Shown here in pieces: positions 14,313 to 22,539 of a DNA stretch of 31,377 bases (the first letter of the stretch is position 1; every line of letters begins with the position of its first letter). This DNA is from CAZBWP01 sp964630265 (GTDB taxonomy: Bacteria; Pseudomonadota; Alphaproteobacteria; Rhodospirillales; Defluviicoccaceae). The position numbers and the translations under genes are program-made. The notes beneath the pieces are model-generated. The model searched no databases. It saw only the letters and a list, made by a program, of their open reading frames with translations, and had not been told where the DNA came from. Where the stretch lies: positions 1 through 31,377 of the forward strand of contig CAZVRW010000036.1 of the NCBI GenBank assembly GCA_964630265.1. The letters are read 5' to 3'.

Positions 14313-15878
14313 TCACAGGAGCAGAAAGCAGGCGACAACGACGGCGGTCGGCGGCACCGCCGCCAGAAACAGCCAAAGCGGCGAGACCCCATTCGCGAAG
14401 AAGCGGGAGAGGAGAACCTGCCCCGCGGGATTCGGGGCGTTGGCGATCACCGTCAGCCCGCCGCCCGAAATCGCGCCCGCCACCACGGCCCGCTGCAACT
14501 CTGGATTTTCCATCATGGTCGGCACCAGGGACGCGAGGAACGTGATGCTCGCGTTGTCATTGAAGCTGCTCAACGCCATCGCGCTGAAGTAGAGCGGCAA
14601 CTCTTCCAGGCGGCTGAGCACGGGAGCGACCCACCAGCCTTGCAGCCCACCGTGCGTCACCAAGCCGGCGAGGAAAAAGCCGACCATCAGCGGATCCCGA
14701 AGCCGCAGGTCTTCCTGGTGATGCGCCGTCGCACGGATGAACGCGATGAAGAACAGAAACCCGCCGACGAACAGCGCCGGATCGTGCATCGTCCACACGG
14801 TCCAAGCCATGAAGAGAATGTGCGAGGTGTTGATCCAAACCGGGATCTTGCGCTCGGCGGACCGATCGGGCCGCGCCGCTTGGGCATCGCCGAGCCGAAG
14901 CAACTCACGCCGAAACATCATGAAATAAAGAAGGTTCGACAGCACAATCGCCAGCCCCGATCGCCATCCGAAATGCGTCGCCATATAGGGCAGGTCCCAA
15001 TGCCACGTGTGCGCGACCATCAGGACGGGTGGCGCCGAAAAGTGCGTCAACGTGCCACCGACGGAGACGTTGACGAACAGTAAGCCGATCGTCGCGTACC
15101 GCAATTTGTTCGAGGGCTCCAGTCGGTAGAACTCTTTTGCGAGCAGCATGGCGGCGATGGTCATGGCCGCCGGCTCGGTGATGAACGACCCGAGCAGCGG
15201 GGCAAGCGTGAGAATGGCGAGCCACCAAGCGGCCGGCGTCTCCTGCCCCAGCCAAGCCACACGACGAAGACAGGCCTCTGCCAGCAGGACCACCGGGCGG
15301 GTCGCCGCAATCGCCATGATCACGACCACGAACGTCGGCTCGATGTAGCTCACGTTGAAATCGATATACCGGGTGACCGTCTCCCAGTCCTTGATAAGAG
15401 CCATGCTGGCGATCAGCGGGACGGCCCAGATGCCGAAGACCGCCTCCACCTCTCCCAGAAAGCGGAAGATGGTGGCCTTGAGGCTGACGTCTTCCTGTTC
15501 AGCGAGCGGTCGCGTGCGCAGCGATGCGACGTGCTCGTGCTCGAAACGCCGAGCCAGTCGATGGAACGCCGGGGCCGCGAACACGTGCAGCACAGCCATC
15601 AAGAAAATTACTGCGGAGACCAGGTTGAACGGCTCTTCCGCGACACGCTGTGCCAATGCCTCCCACAGGGGAAGATGATCATCGTCATAGGAGGTTACGG
15701 CGCGCGGCAATTGTTGCGCGGTCTCCTTGATCGTCTGCGCCTCCGCTGTCGCGGCGAGGGCGGGGTCCATAACCATTGGGCATAAAATCAGTGTCACTAA
15801 GAATAAAACGCCGCGCAAGACCAGCCCAGTCCTTGAAAATAGGGCCGGGGTCGTGAATGGCATGCATGTCTTGCTCAT
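14313..15878 (-). CDS. Putative Na+/H+ antiporter (PF07399 family)
   Basis: The product is 521 aa, an inner-membrane protein with a likely cleaved or anchoring N-terminal hydrophobic segment (VLFLVTLILCPMVMDPALAA) and about ten further hydrophobic helices. Conserved blocks include SAVIFLMAVLHVFAAPAF, GSFITEPAAMTIAAMLLAKE, FVNVSVGGTLTHFSAPPVLM and SSFNDNASITFLASLVP. The EPAAM and NDNA segments are typical of the ion-transporter superfamily and of this poorly studied family. It probably exchanges sodium and protons, but no activity can be proven from sequence. The start is the ATG at 15878, with only weak ribosome-binding sequence; M6 (15863) is an alternative. It is monocistronic in appearance. 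Confidence 0.87.
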   Translation of the reverse strand: MSKTCMPFTTPALFSRTGLVLRGVLFLVTLILCPMVMDPALAATAEAQTIKETAQQLPRAVTSYDDDHLPLWEALAQRVAEEPFNLVSAVIFLMAVLHVFAAPAFHRLARRFEHEHVASLRTRPLAEQEDVSLKATIFRFLGEVEAVFGIWAVPLIASMALIKDWETVTRYIDFNVSYIEPTFVVVIMAIAATRPVVLLAEACLRRVAWLGQETPAAWWLAILTLAPLLGSFITEPAAMTIAAMLLAKEFYRLEPSNKLRYATIGLLFVNVSVGGTLTHFSAPPVLMVAHTWHWDLPYMATHFGWRSGLAIVLSNLLYFMMFRRELLRLGDAQAARPDRSAERKIPVWINTSHILFMAWTVWTMHDPALFVGGFLFFIAFIRATAHHQEDLRLRDPLMVGFFLAGLVTHGGLQGWWVAPVLSRLEELPLYFSAMALSSFNDNASITFLASLVPTMMENPELQRAVVAGAISGGGLTVIANAPNPAGQVLLSRFFANGVSPLWLFLAAVPPTAVVVACFLLL

Positions 15879-16214
15879 TGCCGTGATGTTTCATCCCGAT
15901 TGATTTTATTGAGGATGCGCAGGGAGGTTGTCGGTGATTTGATGTCTTCCCGGCCAATACCATTGTGGGCGGAGCGGCGCGGCGCAGCACCGGACGGCTT
16001 GGCACCATCGGTCTAACGCTGGCTGTCCTTGCGCTCAAGTGGGCAGTCGGCCAAGGCTACAGGTCTCTTGGACGGCGTTTCCATCAGCCTTTAGTTGGAT
16101 GTTCACCCGTTGGCGACAGCGCCCCGACCGCGCGGCCACCATCATCCCGCTGGCGCCCCTCGGGGGCTCCCCCCGAGCGCCCGGGTCGTCCCATCGACGC
16201 CACCGCATCCCTGG
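15879..16214. other. Gene-free spacer of 336 bp
   Basis: This spacer lies between the antiporter start and the LysR stop, both on the minus strand. It should hold the antiporter promoter: reading leftward, a TAAAAT-like -10 lies near 15905-15910, but no good -35 accompanies it. It also holds the GC-rich hairpin at 16152-16181. Open frames crossing it show no family features. Confidence 0.5.
16152..16181. terminator. Strong GC hairpin downstream of the LysR gene
   Basis: CTCGGGGG (16159-16166), loop CTC, CCCCCGAG (16170-16177) form a perfect 8-bp stem. It is extended by GGCG (16152-16155) pairing with CGCC (16178-16181) across a three-base bulge. It lies 33 bp past the LysR stop. No U-tract follows on either strand, so it would be a rho-dependent pause or RNA-stabilising stem rather than a classical terminator. 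Confidence 0.4.
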
Positions 16215-17189
16215 CTAACCCGGCGGCGCCGCGCGGCTTTTCAGCCCGGAAGCCTTGCTCATGCCCTCGAACTCCATGGAAAGCTGCAAGGCGAACCGCG
16301 ATGTTGCCACAGGCAGAACGCGCCCTTTCATTTGACCGAGATGCAGGTGTCCGATGGGGAGATCCTGGGCTGCGATCGGCCGGTAGATCAGCGGAGCGTC
16401 CACCTTGTCTTGCAGACCGATGGGGATCTGAAAGCCGATGACCCCTTCGTGCAGGATATAGTGCCTGATCAACTCGAACGACTCCGTCTCGACCAGTGGC
16501 TCGACATGCCGGCCGGACCGTCTCGCCCCGATATCGAGGAGATAGCGCACACCGAACTTTGCCGACGGCGCGATGTGGGGAAGATCGAGACAATCACGCA
16601 AGCGGACCACCGACTTGGCGGCAAGTGGATGATCGGCGGCAAAAACCGCGCAGACCGGCTGCGGGATGGAATGACTGACCTCGAATTCCACCAGATGCAC
16701 CGGCTCGAACACCAGGGCGAGGTCGCTGTTGAACGTGGCCAGGTCCTGTTCGGCCTGCACGCGGTCACGCACGTTTACGGCAAAGGTCACACCAGGATGA
16801 TCGCGCCGATAGCGAGCGATCTGTGCGGGGAGGAAATATGGCAGCAGGGCTTGCGAGCAGGCAATGGTCACGTGCCCGCGTCGAATGCCCGACAGATCGG
16901 CGACCTGCGATTGCACCCGCTGCAGGTCAGAGAGCTGGCTGCGGAAATGCTGCAGCACCAGTTCGCCCGCCGGGTTCAGCCGGACGCCCCGGCTGAGCCG
17001 TTCGAAGATCACCGAGCCGAATTCCTCTTCGAAGCGCGCAATTCGACGGTTGAGCGCCGAGGCGGTGATGTTCGCATCCTCGGCGGCCTTGCGGATCGAG
17101 CCGGCGCGCGCCACGGCCTCGATCAGCCGAAAGGTTTGCAGGTGGCGCAAAGCGGCCTCTCCTTGGTCGCGGCTGCGGGATGAGCCCAT
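16215..17189 (-). CDS. LysR-family transcriptional regulator
   Basis: The product is 324 aa. The N-terminal winged helix-turn-helix spans about residues 16-75 (LRHLQTFRLIEAVARAGS, then KAAEDANITASALNRRIARF and RLSRGVRLNPAGE). A LysR-type substrate-binding domain follows from about residue 107 (RRGHVTIACSQALLPYFLPA). It is divergent from the ABC-transporter/allophanate hydrolase operon with a 179-bp shared upstream region, the usual arrangement for a LysR protein controlling the opposite operon and responding to a substrate or intermediate of that pathway. The Arg/Pro-rich last 15 residues are unremarkable. The effector is unknown. Confidence 0.93.
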   Translation of the reverse strand: MGSSRSRDQGEAALRHLQTFRLIEAVARAGSIRKAAEDANITASALNRRIARFEEEFGSVIFERLSRGVRLNPAGELVLQHFRSQLSDLQRVQSQVADLSGIRRGHVTIACSQALLPYFLPAQIARYRRDHPGVTFAVNVRDRVQAEQDLATFNSDLALVFEPVHLVEFEVSHSIPQPVCAVFAADHPLAAKSVVRLRDCLDLPHIAPSAKFGVRYLLDIGARRSGRHVEPLVETESFELIRHYILHEGVIGFQIPIGLQDKVDAPLIYRPIAAQDLPIGHLHLGQMKGRVLPVATSRFALQLSMEFEGMSKASGLKSRAAPPG

Positions 17190-17260
17190 CCGTCGGCTCG
17201 ATCGAAGCGTCGCACCGCGAGCCCGATGCGTTCGGAGCCCGGGCGATCATCGGCCGGTGC

Positions 17261-17289
17261 TTTCAATGCACCGATCCTGTGAATTAATA
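17261..17289 (+). promoter_or_regulatory. Candidate promoter of the ABC transporter/allophanate hydrolase operon
   Basis: TTTCAA (17261-17266) and TTAATA (17284-17289) are spaced by 17 bases in an AT-rich island within the LysR/operon spacer. The leader to the start codon would be about 70 bases. LysR proteins bind T-N11-A boxes in such spacers, but I could not single one out with confidence. Confidence 0.35.
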
Positions 17290-17368
17290 GCATTTCCGGA
17301 ACCACTGACAAAGCGACACATTCGCGGTCGCCGATTCTTGCCACTCCCCGTCCTTCATGGAGCCCGCG

Positions 17369-18973
17369 ATGACCATGACGACCCGCCGATCCTTCCTCCA
17401 GTCCGCCGGTGCAGGTGCCGCCATTCTGCCTTTCCTGAAGGTTCTGCCGGCCGCGGCGCAAGGCCGCGATACGCTGGTCGTCGTCTCAGGTCAGACGATC
17501 AACAGCCTCGACCTGCATCGCGTCGGCACCAATCGCGCCAGCTATCAGGTGGCGATCAATTGCTACGACCGTCTCGTCGGCTTCGGCGCCAAACAGTTGC
17601 CGACCGGCGAGATGTCGTATGACTATGACGTCTTGAAGCCCGAACTCGCGGAAAGCTGGACGATTTCCGACGACGGCATGGTCATCACCTTCAAACTCAA
17701 GCCAAACGCGCGGTTCTGGGATGGCAGCAAGGTGACGGCCGCCGACGTCAAATGGTCCTTCGACCGCGCCGTTTCCGTCGGCGGATTTCCCACCACGCAG
17801 ATGAAGGCGGGGGGGCTGAGCCGCCCCGACCAGTTCGAGGCGGTGGACGAGGAAACCTTCGTCGTCCGGCTCGACTTTCCCTCGAAACTGTCGCTGCCGG
17901 ACTTGGCCGTGCCGGTGCCGTTCGTCATCAACTCGGCCGTCGCCAAGGCTCATGCGACCGAGGCCGATCCCTGGGCAACGGACCATCTGCATCTCAACCC
18001 CGCCGGATCGGGAGCCTTCAAGGTCGCGCGCTGGGATCAGGGGCAGCAACTCGTCTACGAGCGCAATGACGACTGGGTCGGCGGCACGCTCCCCGCCTTA
18101 CGCCGCGTCATCATCCGTGAGGTGCCCAGTCCGGCAACGCGCCGAGCCTTGGTGGAGCGGGGCGATGTGCAGATCTCCTTCGACATCCCGGACCGCGACG
18201 CTGCCGAGTTGGCGGATAAGCTCACGGTGCATTCCACGCCCATCGAGAACTGCATCCATTGCGCCTGCCTGAACGTCGCGTTCGAGCCTTTTCAGGATCC
18301 GGATGTGCGGAAAGCGGTCGCCTACGCGATTCCCTATGAGGCGATCTTCAAGACGGCCGCCTATGGCCGGGGTCTGCCCCTGTGGGGCGGGTCGTCCGAA
18401 ATCACGGATACCCAGTGGCCTCGCCGCTTCCCGTATTCAACGGACCTCGACAAGGCGCGGGAGCATCTGGCGAAATCGGCGTTCAAGGATGGTTTCAAGG
18501 TGCCGTTGTCGATCAGCCTGGATCTGGCCGCGTGGATGGAACCGACGGCTCTGCTCATGCAGGAAAGCCTCGCCCAGATCGGCATCATCACTGAGATCGA
18601 AAAGATCCCCGGTGCCAACTGGCGGACCGTGGCACTGGTCGAAAAAAGTCTGCCCTTTCACTTGGAGAACTTTGGCGGCTGGCTGAACACCCCCTGCTAC
18701 TACTTTTTCTGGGCCTACCAGAAGGACCGGCTGTTCAATTCGTCCAACTACGCCAATGCGGAGGTGGATGCGTTGACCGATCGGGCGCTGCACATGGCGA
18801 TGGACGATCCCGACTATGCGGGACTGATCAAACGCATGTTCGAGATGGTCATCGAGGATCTGCCGCGCATCCCGCTGTGGCAGCCCGCGCTGAACGTGGC
18901 AGTGAACGGGGCCGACGGCTACGAATTCTGGTTCCACCGCCAGATCGACGTCCGCCCGCTGCGGGGCGCCTGA
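17369..18973 (+). CDS. ABC transporter solute-binding protein, family 5 (dipeptide/oligopeptide type)
   Basis: This is the periplasmic receptor of a Dpp/Opp-type importer, 534 aa. The start at 17369 is chosen because GGAG lies six bases upstream; the ATG at 17357 is in frame but overlaps that site. The N-terminus is a Tat signal, TTRRSFLQSAGAGAAILPF, with a likely cleavage after AAA at residue 30. No lipobox cysteine is present, so a soluble periplasmic protein is expected. Family-5 features include LAESWTISDDGMVITFKLKP, RFWDGSKVTAADVKWSFDRA and the late PDVRKAVAYAIPYEAI. These receptors take peptides but also nickel, opines and other small compounds. The adjacent allophanate hydrolase hints at a nitrogen-rich amide. 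It is the first gene of the operon. Confidence 0.94.
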   Translation: MTMTTRRSFLQSAGAGAAILPFLKVLPAAAQGRDTLVVVSGQTINSLDLHRVGTNRASYQVAINCYDRLVGFGAKQLPTGEMSYDYDVLKPELAESWTISDDGMVITFKLKPNARFWDGSKVTAADVKWSFDRAVSVGGFPTTQMKAGGLSRPDQFEAVDEETFVVRLDFPSKLSLPDLAVPVPFVINSAVAKAHATEADPWATDHLHLNPAGSGAFKVARWDQGQQLVYERNDDWVGGTLPALRRVIIREVPSPATRRALVERGDVQISFDIPDRDAAELADKLTVHSTPIENCIHCACLNVAFEPFQDPDVRKAVAYAIPYEAIFKTAAYGRGLPLWGGSSEITDTQWPRRFPYSTDLDKAREHLAKSAFKDGFKVPLSISLDLAAWMEPTALLMQESLAQIGIITEIEKIPGANWRTVALVEKSLPFHLENFGGWLNTPCYYFFWAYQKDRLFNSSNYANAEVDALTDRALHMAMDDPDYAGLIKRMFEMVIEDLPRIPLWQPALNVAVNGADGYEFWFHRQIDVRPLRGA

Positions 18974-18977
18974 CGAC

Positions 18978-20003
18978 ATGGGTCCCCGCGTCACGACCAT
19001 CGGCCTGCGTCTGGCCCAGACCGTGCCGGTGGTGATCGGCGTGGTGATCATCAGCTTCGTGCTGACCCGCGCCCTGCCTGGTGATCCGGCGGTCTACTTC
19101 GCCGGCGCCATGGCGAACGAACAGTCGATCGCCGAGGTCCGGGCCGCGCTCGGCCTCGACAAGTCCTTGCCCCAGCAGTTTCTCCTCTACGTCGGCGATC
19201 TGCTGCAGGGCGACCTGGGGCGCTCGATCTCGACCGGGCAGCCCGTGCTGACCGACTTGGCGGCGCGGCTGCCCGCTTCCTTGGAGTTGACGCTGTCGGC
19301 GTTGGTGCTGTCGTGCGTCATCGCCGTGCCGCTGGGCGTGCTGGCGGCGGTTCGGCAAGGGTCCTGGGTCGACCATCTGTGCCGGGTGCTGGTCACGGCG
19401 GGGGTCTCGCTGCCCACGTTCTTCACCGGCATCCTGCTCGTCTACGTCTTCTATTATTTGCTGGGCGTGGCGCCGTCGCCGCTGGGGCGGCTGGATTTCA
19501 TCTATCTTGACCCGCCCCATGTCACCGGCTTCTTCCTGATCGACTCCCTGCTCGACGGCGACGTGGAGACATTCCTTGCCGCCCTGCGCCAGTTGATCCT
19601 GCCGGCGGTCACGCTGGCGCTGTTCACCTTGGCGCCGATTGCCCGGATGACCCGCGCAGCGATGCTGACGGCCCTGTCGTCGGACTACGTGCGGACGGCG
19701 CGGGCGGCGGGGCTGTCGGGCGGCATGGTGCTGTTCGGCTATGCCTTCCGCAATGCGCTGCTGCCGGTCGTGACCACGCTCGGCATGGTGTTCTCCTTCG
19801 TTCTCGGCGCCAACGTGCTGGTGGAGAAGGTGTTTGCCTGGCCCGGCATCGGCTCCTACGCGGTCGAGGCGTTGGTGGTTTCCGACTACGCGGCGGTGCA
19901 GGGCTTCGTTCTGGCGATGGCGCTGCTGTTCGTCGTTCTCAACCTCATCATCGATCTCAGCTACGCGCTGATCGATCCTCGCATCGGGTTTGGCTCCAAA
20001 TGA
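18978..20003 (+). CDS. ABC transporter permease, DppB/OppB type
   Basis: The product is 341 aa, an inner-membrane permease with about six hydrophobic helices. The N-terminal helix is followed by the typical LTRALPGDPAVYFAG. The coupling-loop (EAA) region reads YVRTARAAGLSGGMVLFGYA, preceding FRNALLPVVTTLGM and VEKVFAWPGIGSYAVEAL, all standard for the DppB class. It begins four bases after the receptor stop and overlaps the second permease by 4 bases (ATGA at 20000). It pairs with that protein to form the transmembrane channel. Confidence 0.95.
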   Translation: MGPRVTTIGLRLAQTVPVVIGVVIISFVLTRALPGDPAVYFAGAMANEQSIAEVRAALGLDKSLPQQFLLYVGDLLQGDLGRSISTGQPVLTDLAARLPASLELTLSALVLSCVIAVPLGVLAAVRQGSWVDHLCRVLVTAGVSLPTFFTGILLVYVFYYLLGVAPSPLGRLDFIYLDPPHVTGFFLIDSLLDGDVETFLAALRQLILPAVTLALFTLAPIARMTRAAMLTALSSDYVRTARAAGLSGGMVLFGYAFRNALLPVVTTLGMVFSFVLGANVLVEKVFAWPGIGSYAVEALVVSDYAAVQGFVLAMALLFVVLNLIIDLSYALIDPRIGFGSK

Positions 20004-20878
20004 CCGCCGCAACGAATGTCCTCGACACGCGCCGCAACGGTATGTTGGCGCATCTCGTCTATGTGCTGCGCGACAATCCGGTAACGCTGTTCGCGTTCTC
20101 GCTGTTCGCGTTTTTCCTCATCTCGGCGCTGCTCGGCCCGCACCTAGTGCCTTACGACCCGCTGGCCTCCAATACGGCGCGGGCACTGCAGCCGCCGAGT
20201 TGGGATCACTGGTTCGGCACCGACAATCTGGGTCGGGACGTCTTCAGCCGGGTGATCGTCGCAACCCGACTCGACCTGCAGATCTCGGTCGCGGCCGTGG
20301 CGCTCTCTTTTCTCATCGGCTCGGTGCTTGGCGCGGTGGCGGGCTATTGGGGCGGCTGGCTCGACGCGGTCCTCAATCGGCTGCTCGACACCATCATGGC
20401 CTTCCCCCTGTTCGTGCTGGCCATGGGGATCGTCGCCGCCATGGGCAACACCATCGAGAACATCATCTATGCCACGGCGATCATCAATATCCCGTTCTAT
20501 GCGCGGCTGGTGCGCGCCGAAGTGAACATTCGCCGGGAGGCCGGCTTCGCGCTGGCCGCACGCCTCTCCGGCAATTCGCACGCCCGCGTCGTCGCCTTCC
20601 ACATCTTTCCCAACGCCTTGCCGCCGATGATGGTGCAGGTCTCGCTCAACCTGGGCTGGGCGATCCTGAACGCGGCGGGACTGTCCTTCATCGGTCTCGG
20701 CGTGCGGCCACCGACGCCGGAATGGGGAATCATGGTGGCAGAAGGCGCCAACTACATCGTCTCCGGGCAATGGTGGGTGGCGCTGTTCCCGGGCCTCTGG
20801 CTGATGCTGGCCGTCTTCACCTTCAATCTCATGGGCGACGGTCTGCGCGACATCGTCGATCCCCGACGGAGGACGTGA
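20000..20878 (+). CDS. ABC transporter permease, DppC/OppC type
   Basis: The product is 292 aa, the second membrane subunit. It has the DppC N-terminal helix, then LGPHLVPYDPLASN and HWFGTDNLGRDVFSRVIVAT. The EAA-loop region is FALAARLSGNSHARVVAFHI followed by FPNALPPMMVQVSL, and the end region is GLGVRPPTPEWGIMVAEG. All are class-typical. It starts by a 4-base overlap within the DppB-type gene and ends two bases before the ATPase ATG. Confidence 0.95.
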   Translation: MTAATNVLDTRRNGMLAHLVYVLRDNPVTLFAFSLFAFFLISALLGPHLVPYDPLASNTARALQPPSWDHWFGTDNLGRDVFSRVIVATRLDLQISVAAVALSFLIGSVLGAVAGYWGGWLDAVLNRLLDTIMAFPLFVLAMGIVAAMGNTIENIIYATAIINIPFYARLVRAEVNIRREAGFALAARLSGNSHARVVAFHIFPNALPPMMVQVSLNLGWAILNAAGLSFIGLGVRPPTPEWGIMVAEGANYIVSGQWWVALFPGLWLMLAVFTFNLMGDGLRDIVDPRRRT

Positions 20879-20880
20879 CG

Positions 20881-22539
20881 ATGCTGTCGATCAAGGATCT
20901 CGCCGTCGCCTTTCGCACCCGCCGGGGCGAGGTGCAGGCGGTGCGGGGCATCAGCTTCGATCTTGCCAAGGGCGAAACGTTGGGGATCGTCGGAGAAAGC
21001 GGATCGGGCAAGTCCGTCACGTCGTATGCGTTGCTGCGCATTCTCGATGCCGGCGGCGCGATCAAGGCGGGCGAGGTGACCTACAGCGGCATCGACCTCC
21101 GCCGCGCCGCCGAACGGGACATGCGGGACATCCGCGGCCGCGAGATCTCGATGATCTTCCAGAACCCGCGGGCGGCGCTCAACCCCATTCGCAAGATCGG
21201 CCACCAGATCGAAGACGTCCTGCGGCAACACCTTCGCGCCAGTCGGGCGGACGCCCGGGCGAAGGCCATCGACGCGCTCCGCGCGGTACGGATCAATGAC
21301 CCCGAGGCGCGCTACAACGCTTATCCGTTCGAGCTTTCGGGCGGCATGTGTCAGCGCGTGGTGATCGCCATCGCGCTCGCCTGCGATCCGCGCCTGCTGA
21401 TCGCCGACGAGCCGACGACGGGGCTCGACATCACCACCCAGAAGGCGGTGATGGACCTAACCCGCGACCTGATCCGTGACCGGAGCATGTCCTCCATCCT
21501 GATCACCCATGACCTGGGGCTGGCGGCGGAATACTGCGATCGGCTGGCGGTGATGAAGGACGGGCTGATCGTGGAAACCGGCATGTCCTCGAAGCTGTTC
21601 GCCAATCCGAGTCACCCTTATACCCGCAAGCTCGTGGACGCGACCCCAAGACCCGGCGCCACCCTGCGATCGCTCTTGCCCGAGGACTTGCGCACGCCGC
21701 TGCTCGACCATCGGCCAAGCTCGACGCCCTTGTTGGAGGTGCGCGATCTCGTCAAGACCTATCAGGGGAAATCCGGCCCGGTGCACGCCGTCAAGGGCAT
21801 CTCCTTTGCCATCCATGAGGGTCAGAGTGTCGGCCTGGTGGGAGAATCCGGCTGCGGCAAGTCCACCACCTCGGCCATGCTGGTGCGGCTGTTGGACCCG
21901 ACGAGCGGCGAAATCCTGTTTCAGGGCCAGGATCTGGCCGCCATCCCCGCCGAGCGTTTCGCGCGCAACCCGCTGCGGGGCCAACTTCAGATGGTGTTTC
22001 AGGACGCCACCGACAGCTTGAACCCCCGCCACACCGCGCGGCAGAGCATCGCCGAGCCGCTGCGGCGGCTGGCGCGGATGCGCGGTGCGTCGCTCTCCGC
22101 GCGGGTCGATGAACTGGCGAACCTGACCGGCCTGCCGCCGCATCTGCTGGACCGGTTCCCGCATCAGTTGTCGGGTGGGCAGAAGGCTCGGGTGGGCATC
22201 GCCCGCGCCATCGCGCTGAGCCCGAAATTCCTGATCCTCGACGAGCCCACGGCGGCGTTGGACGTCTCGATCCAGGCGTTGGTGCTCAACCTGCTTGCCG
22301 ACCTGCGGGCGAAACTGGGCATGACCTATCTCTTCGTCAGTCACGACCTGAATGTGGTCAGACTCCTCTGCCACCATGTGATTGTGATGCAGGGTGGCGA
22401 GATCGTGGAGGAGGGGCCCTGCGAGGCGGTGATGGACTCGCCCGCCAACCCCTACACCCGCGTTCTGCTGTCTGCCGCGCCCCGGCCCCCGGTCCTGGAT
22501 CAGGCCACCATGGTTCCTCTCGCGAACGCGGCGGAATGA
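20881..22539 (+). CDS. Fused two-domain ABC ATPase (DppD-DppF type)
   Basis: The product is 552 aa with two complete nucleotide-binding domains, joining what are often separate DppD and DppF subunits (as in GsiA/YejF). Domain 1 has Walker A GESGSGKS (38-45), signature ELSGGMCQRV and Walker B LLIADEPTTGLD. Domain 2 has Walker A GESGCGKST (from 321), signature QLSGGQKARVGIARAI and Walker B FLILDEPTAALD. Both domains appear catalytically intact. The start at 20881 has GGAGG about eight bases upstream. The same frame is open far upstream, but that portion is a shadow of the permease. The stop overlaps the allophanate hydrolase ATG by 4 bases, tying transport to hydrolysis. Confidence 0.96.
   Translation: MLSIKDLAVAFRTRRGEVQAVRGISFDLAKGETLGIVGESGSGKSVTSYALLRILDAGGAIKAGEVTYSGIDLRRAAERDMRDIRGREISMIFQNPRAALNPIRKIGHQIEDVLRQHLRASRADARAKAIDALRAVRINDPEARYNAYPFELSGGMCQRVVIAIALACDPRLLIADEPTTGLDITTQKAVMDLTRDLIRDRSMSSILITHDLGLAAEYCDRLAVMKDGLIVETGMSSKLFANPSHPYTRKLVDATPRPGATLRSLLPEDLRTPLLDHRPSSTPLLEVRDLVKTYQGKSGPVHAVKGISFAIHEGQSVGLVGESGCGKSTTSAMLVRLLDPTSGEILFQGQDLAAIPAERFARNPLRGQLQMVFQDATDSLNPRHTARQSIAEPLRRLARMRGASLSARVDELANLTGLPPHLLDRFPHQLSGGQKARVGIARAIALSPKFLILDEPTAALDVSIQALVLNLLADLRAKLGMTYLFVSHDLNVVRLLCHHVIVMQGGEIVEEGPCEAVMDSPANPYTRVLLSAAPRPPVLDQATMVPLANAAE

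Noticed and set aside
18849..20012. 387-codon minus-strand open frame
   Set aside because: It is a Gln/Arg/His-rich shadow of the DppB-type permease gene.
20144..20770. Minus-strand frame of 208 codons
   Set aside because: It is a His/Arg/Asp-rich shadow of the DppC-type permease gene.
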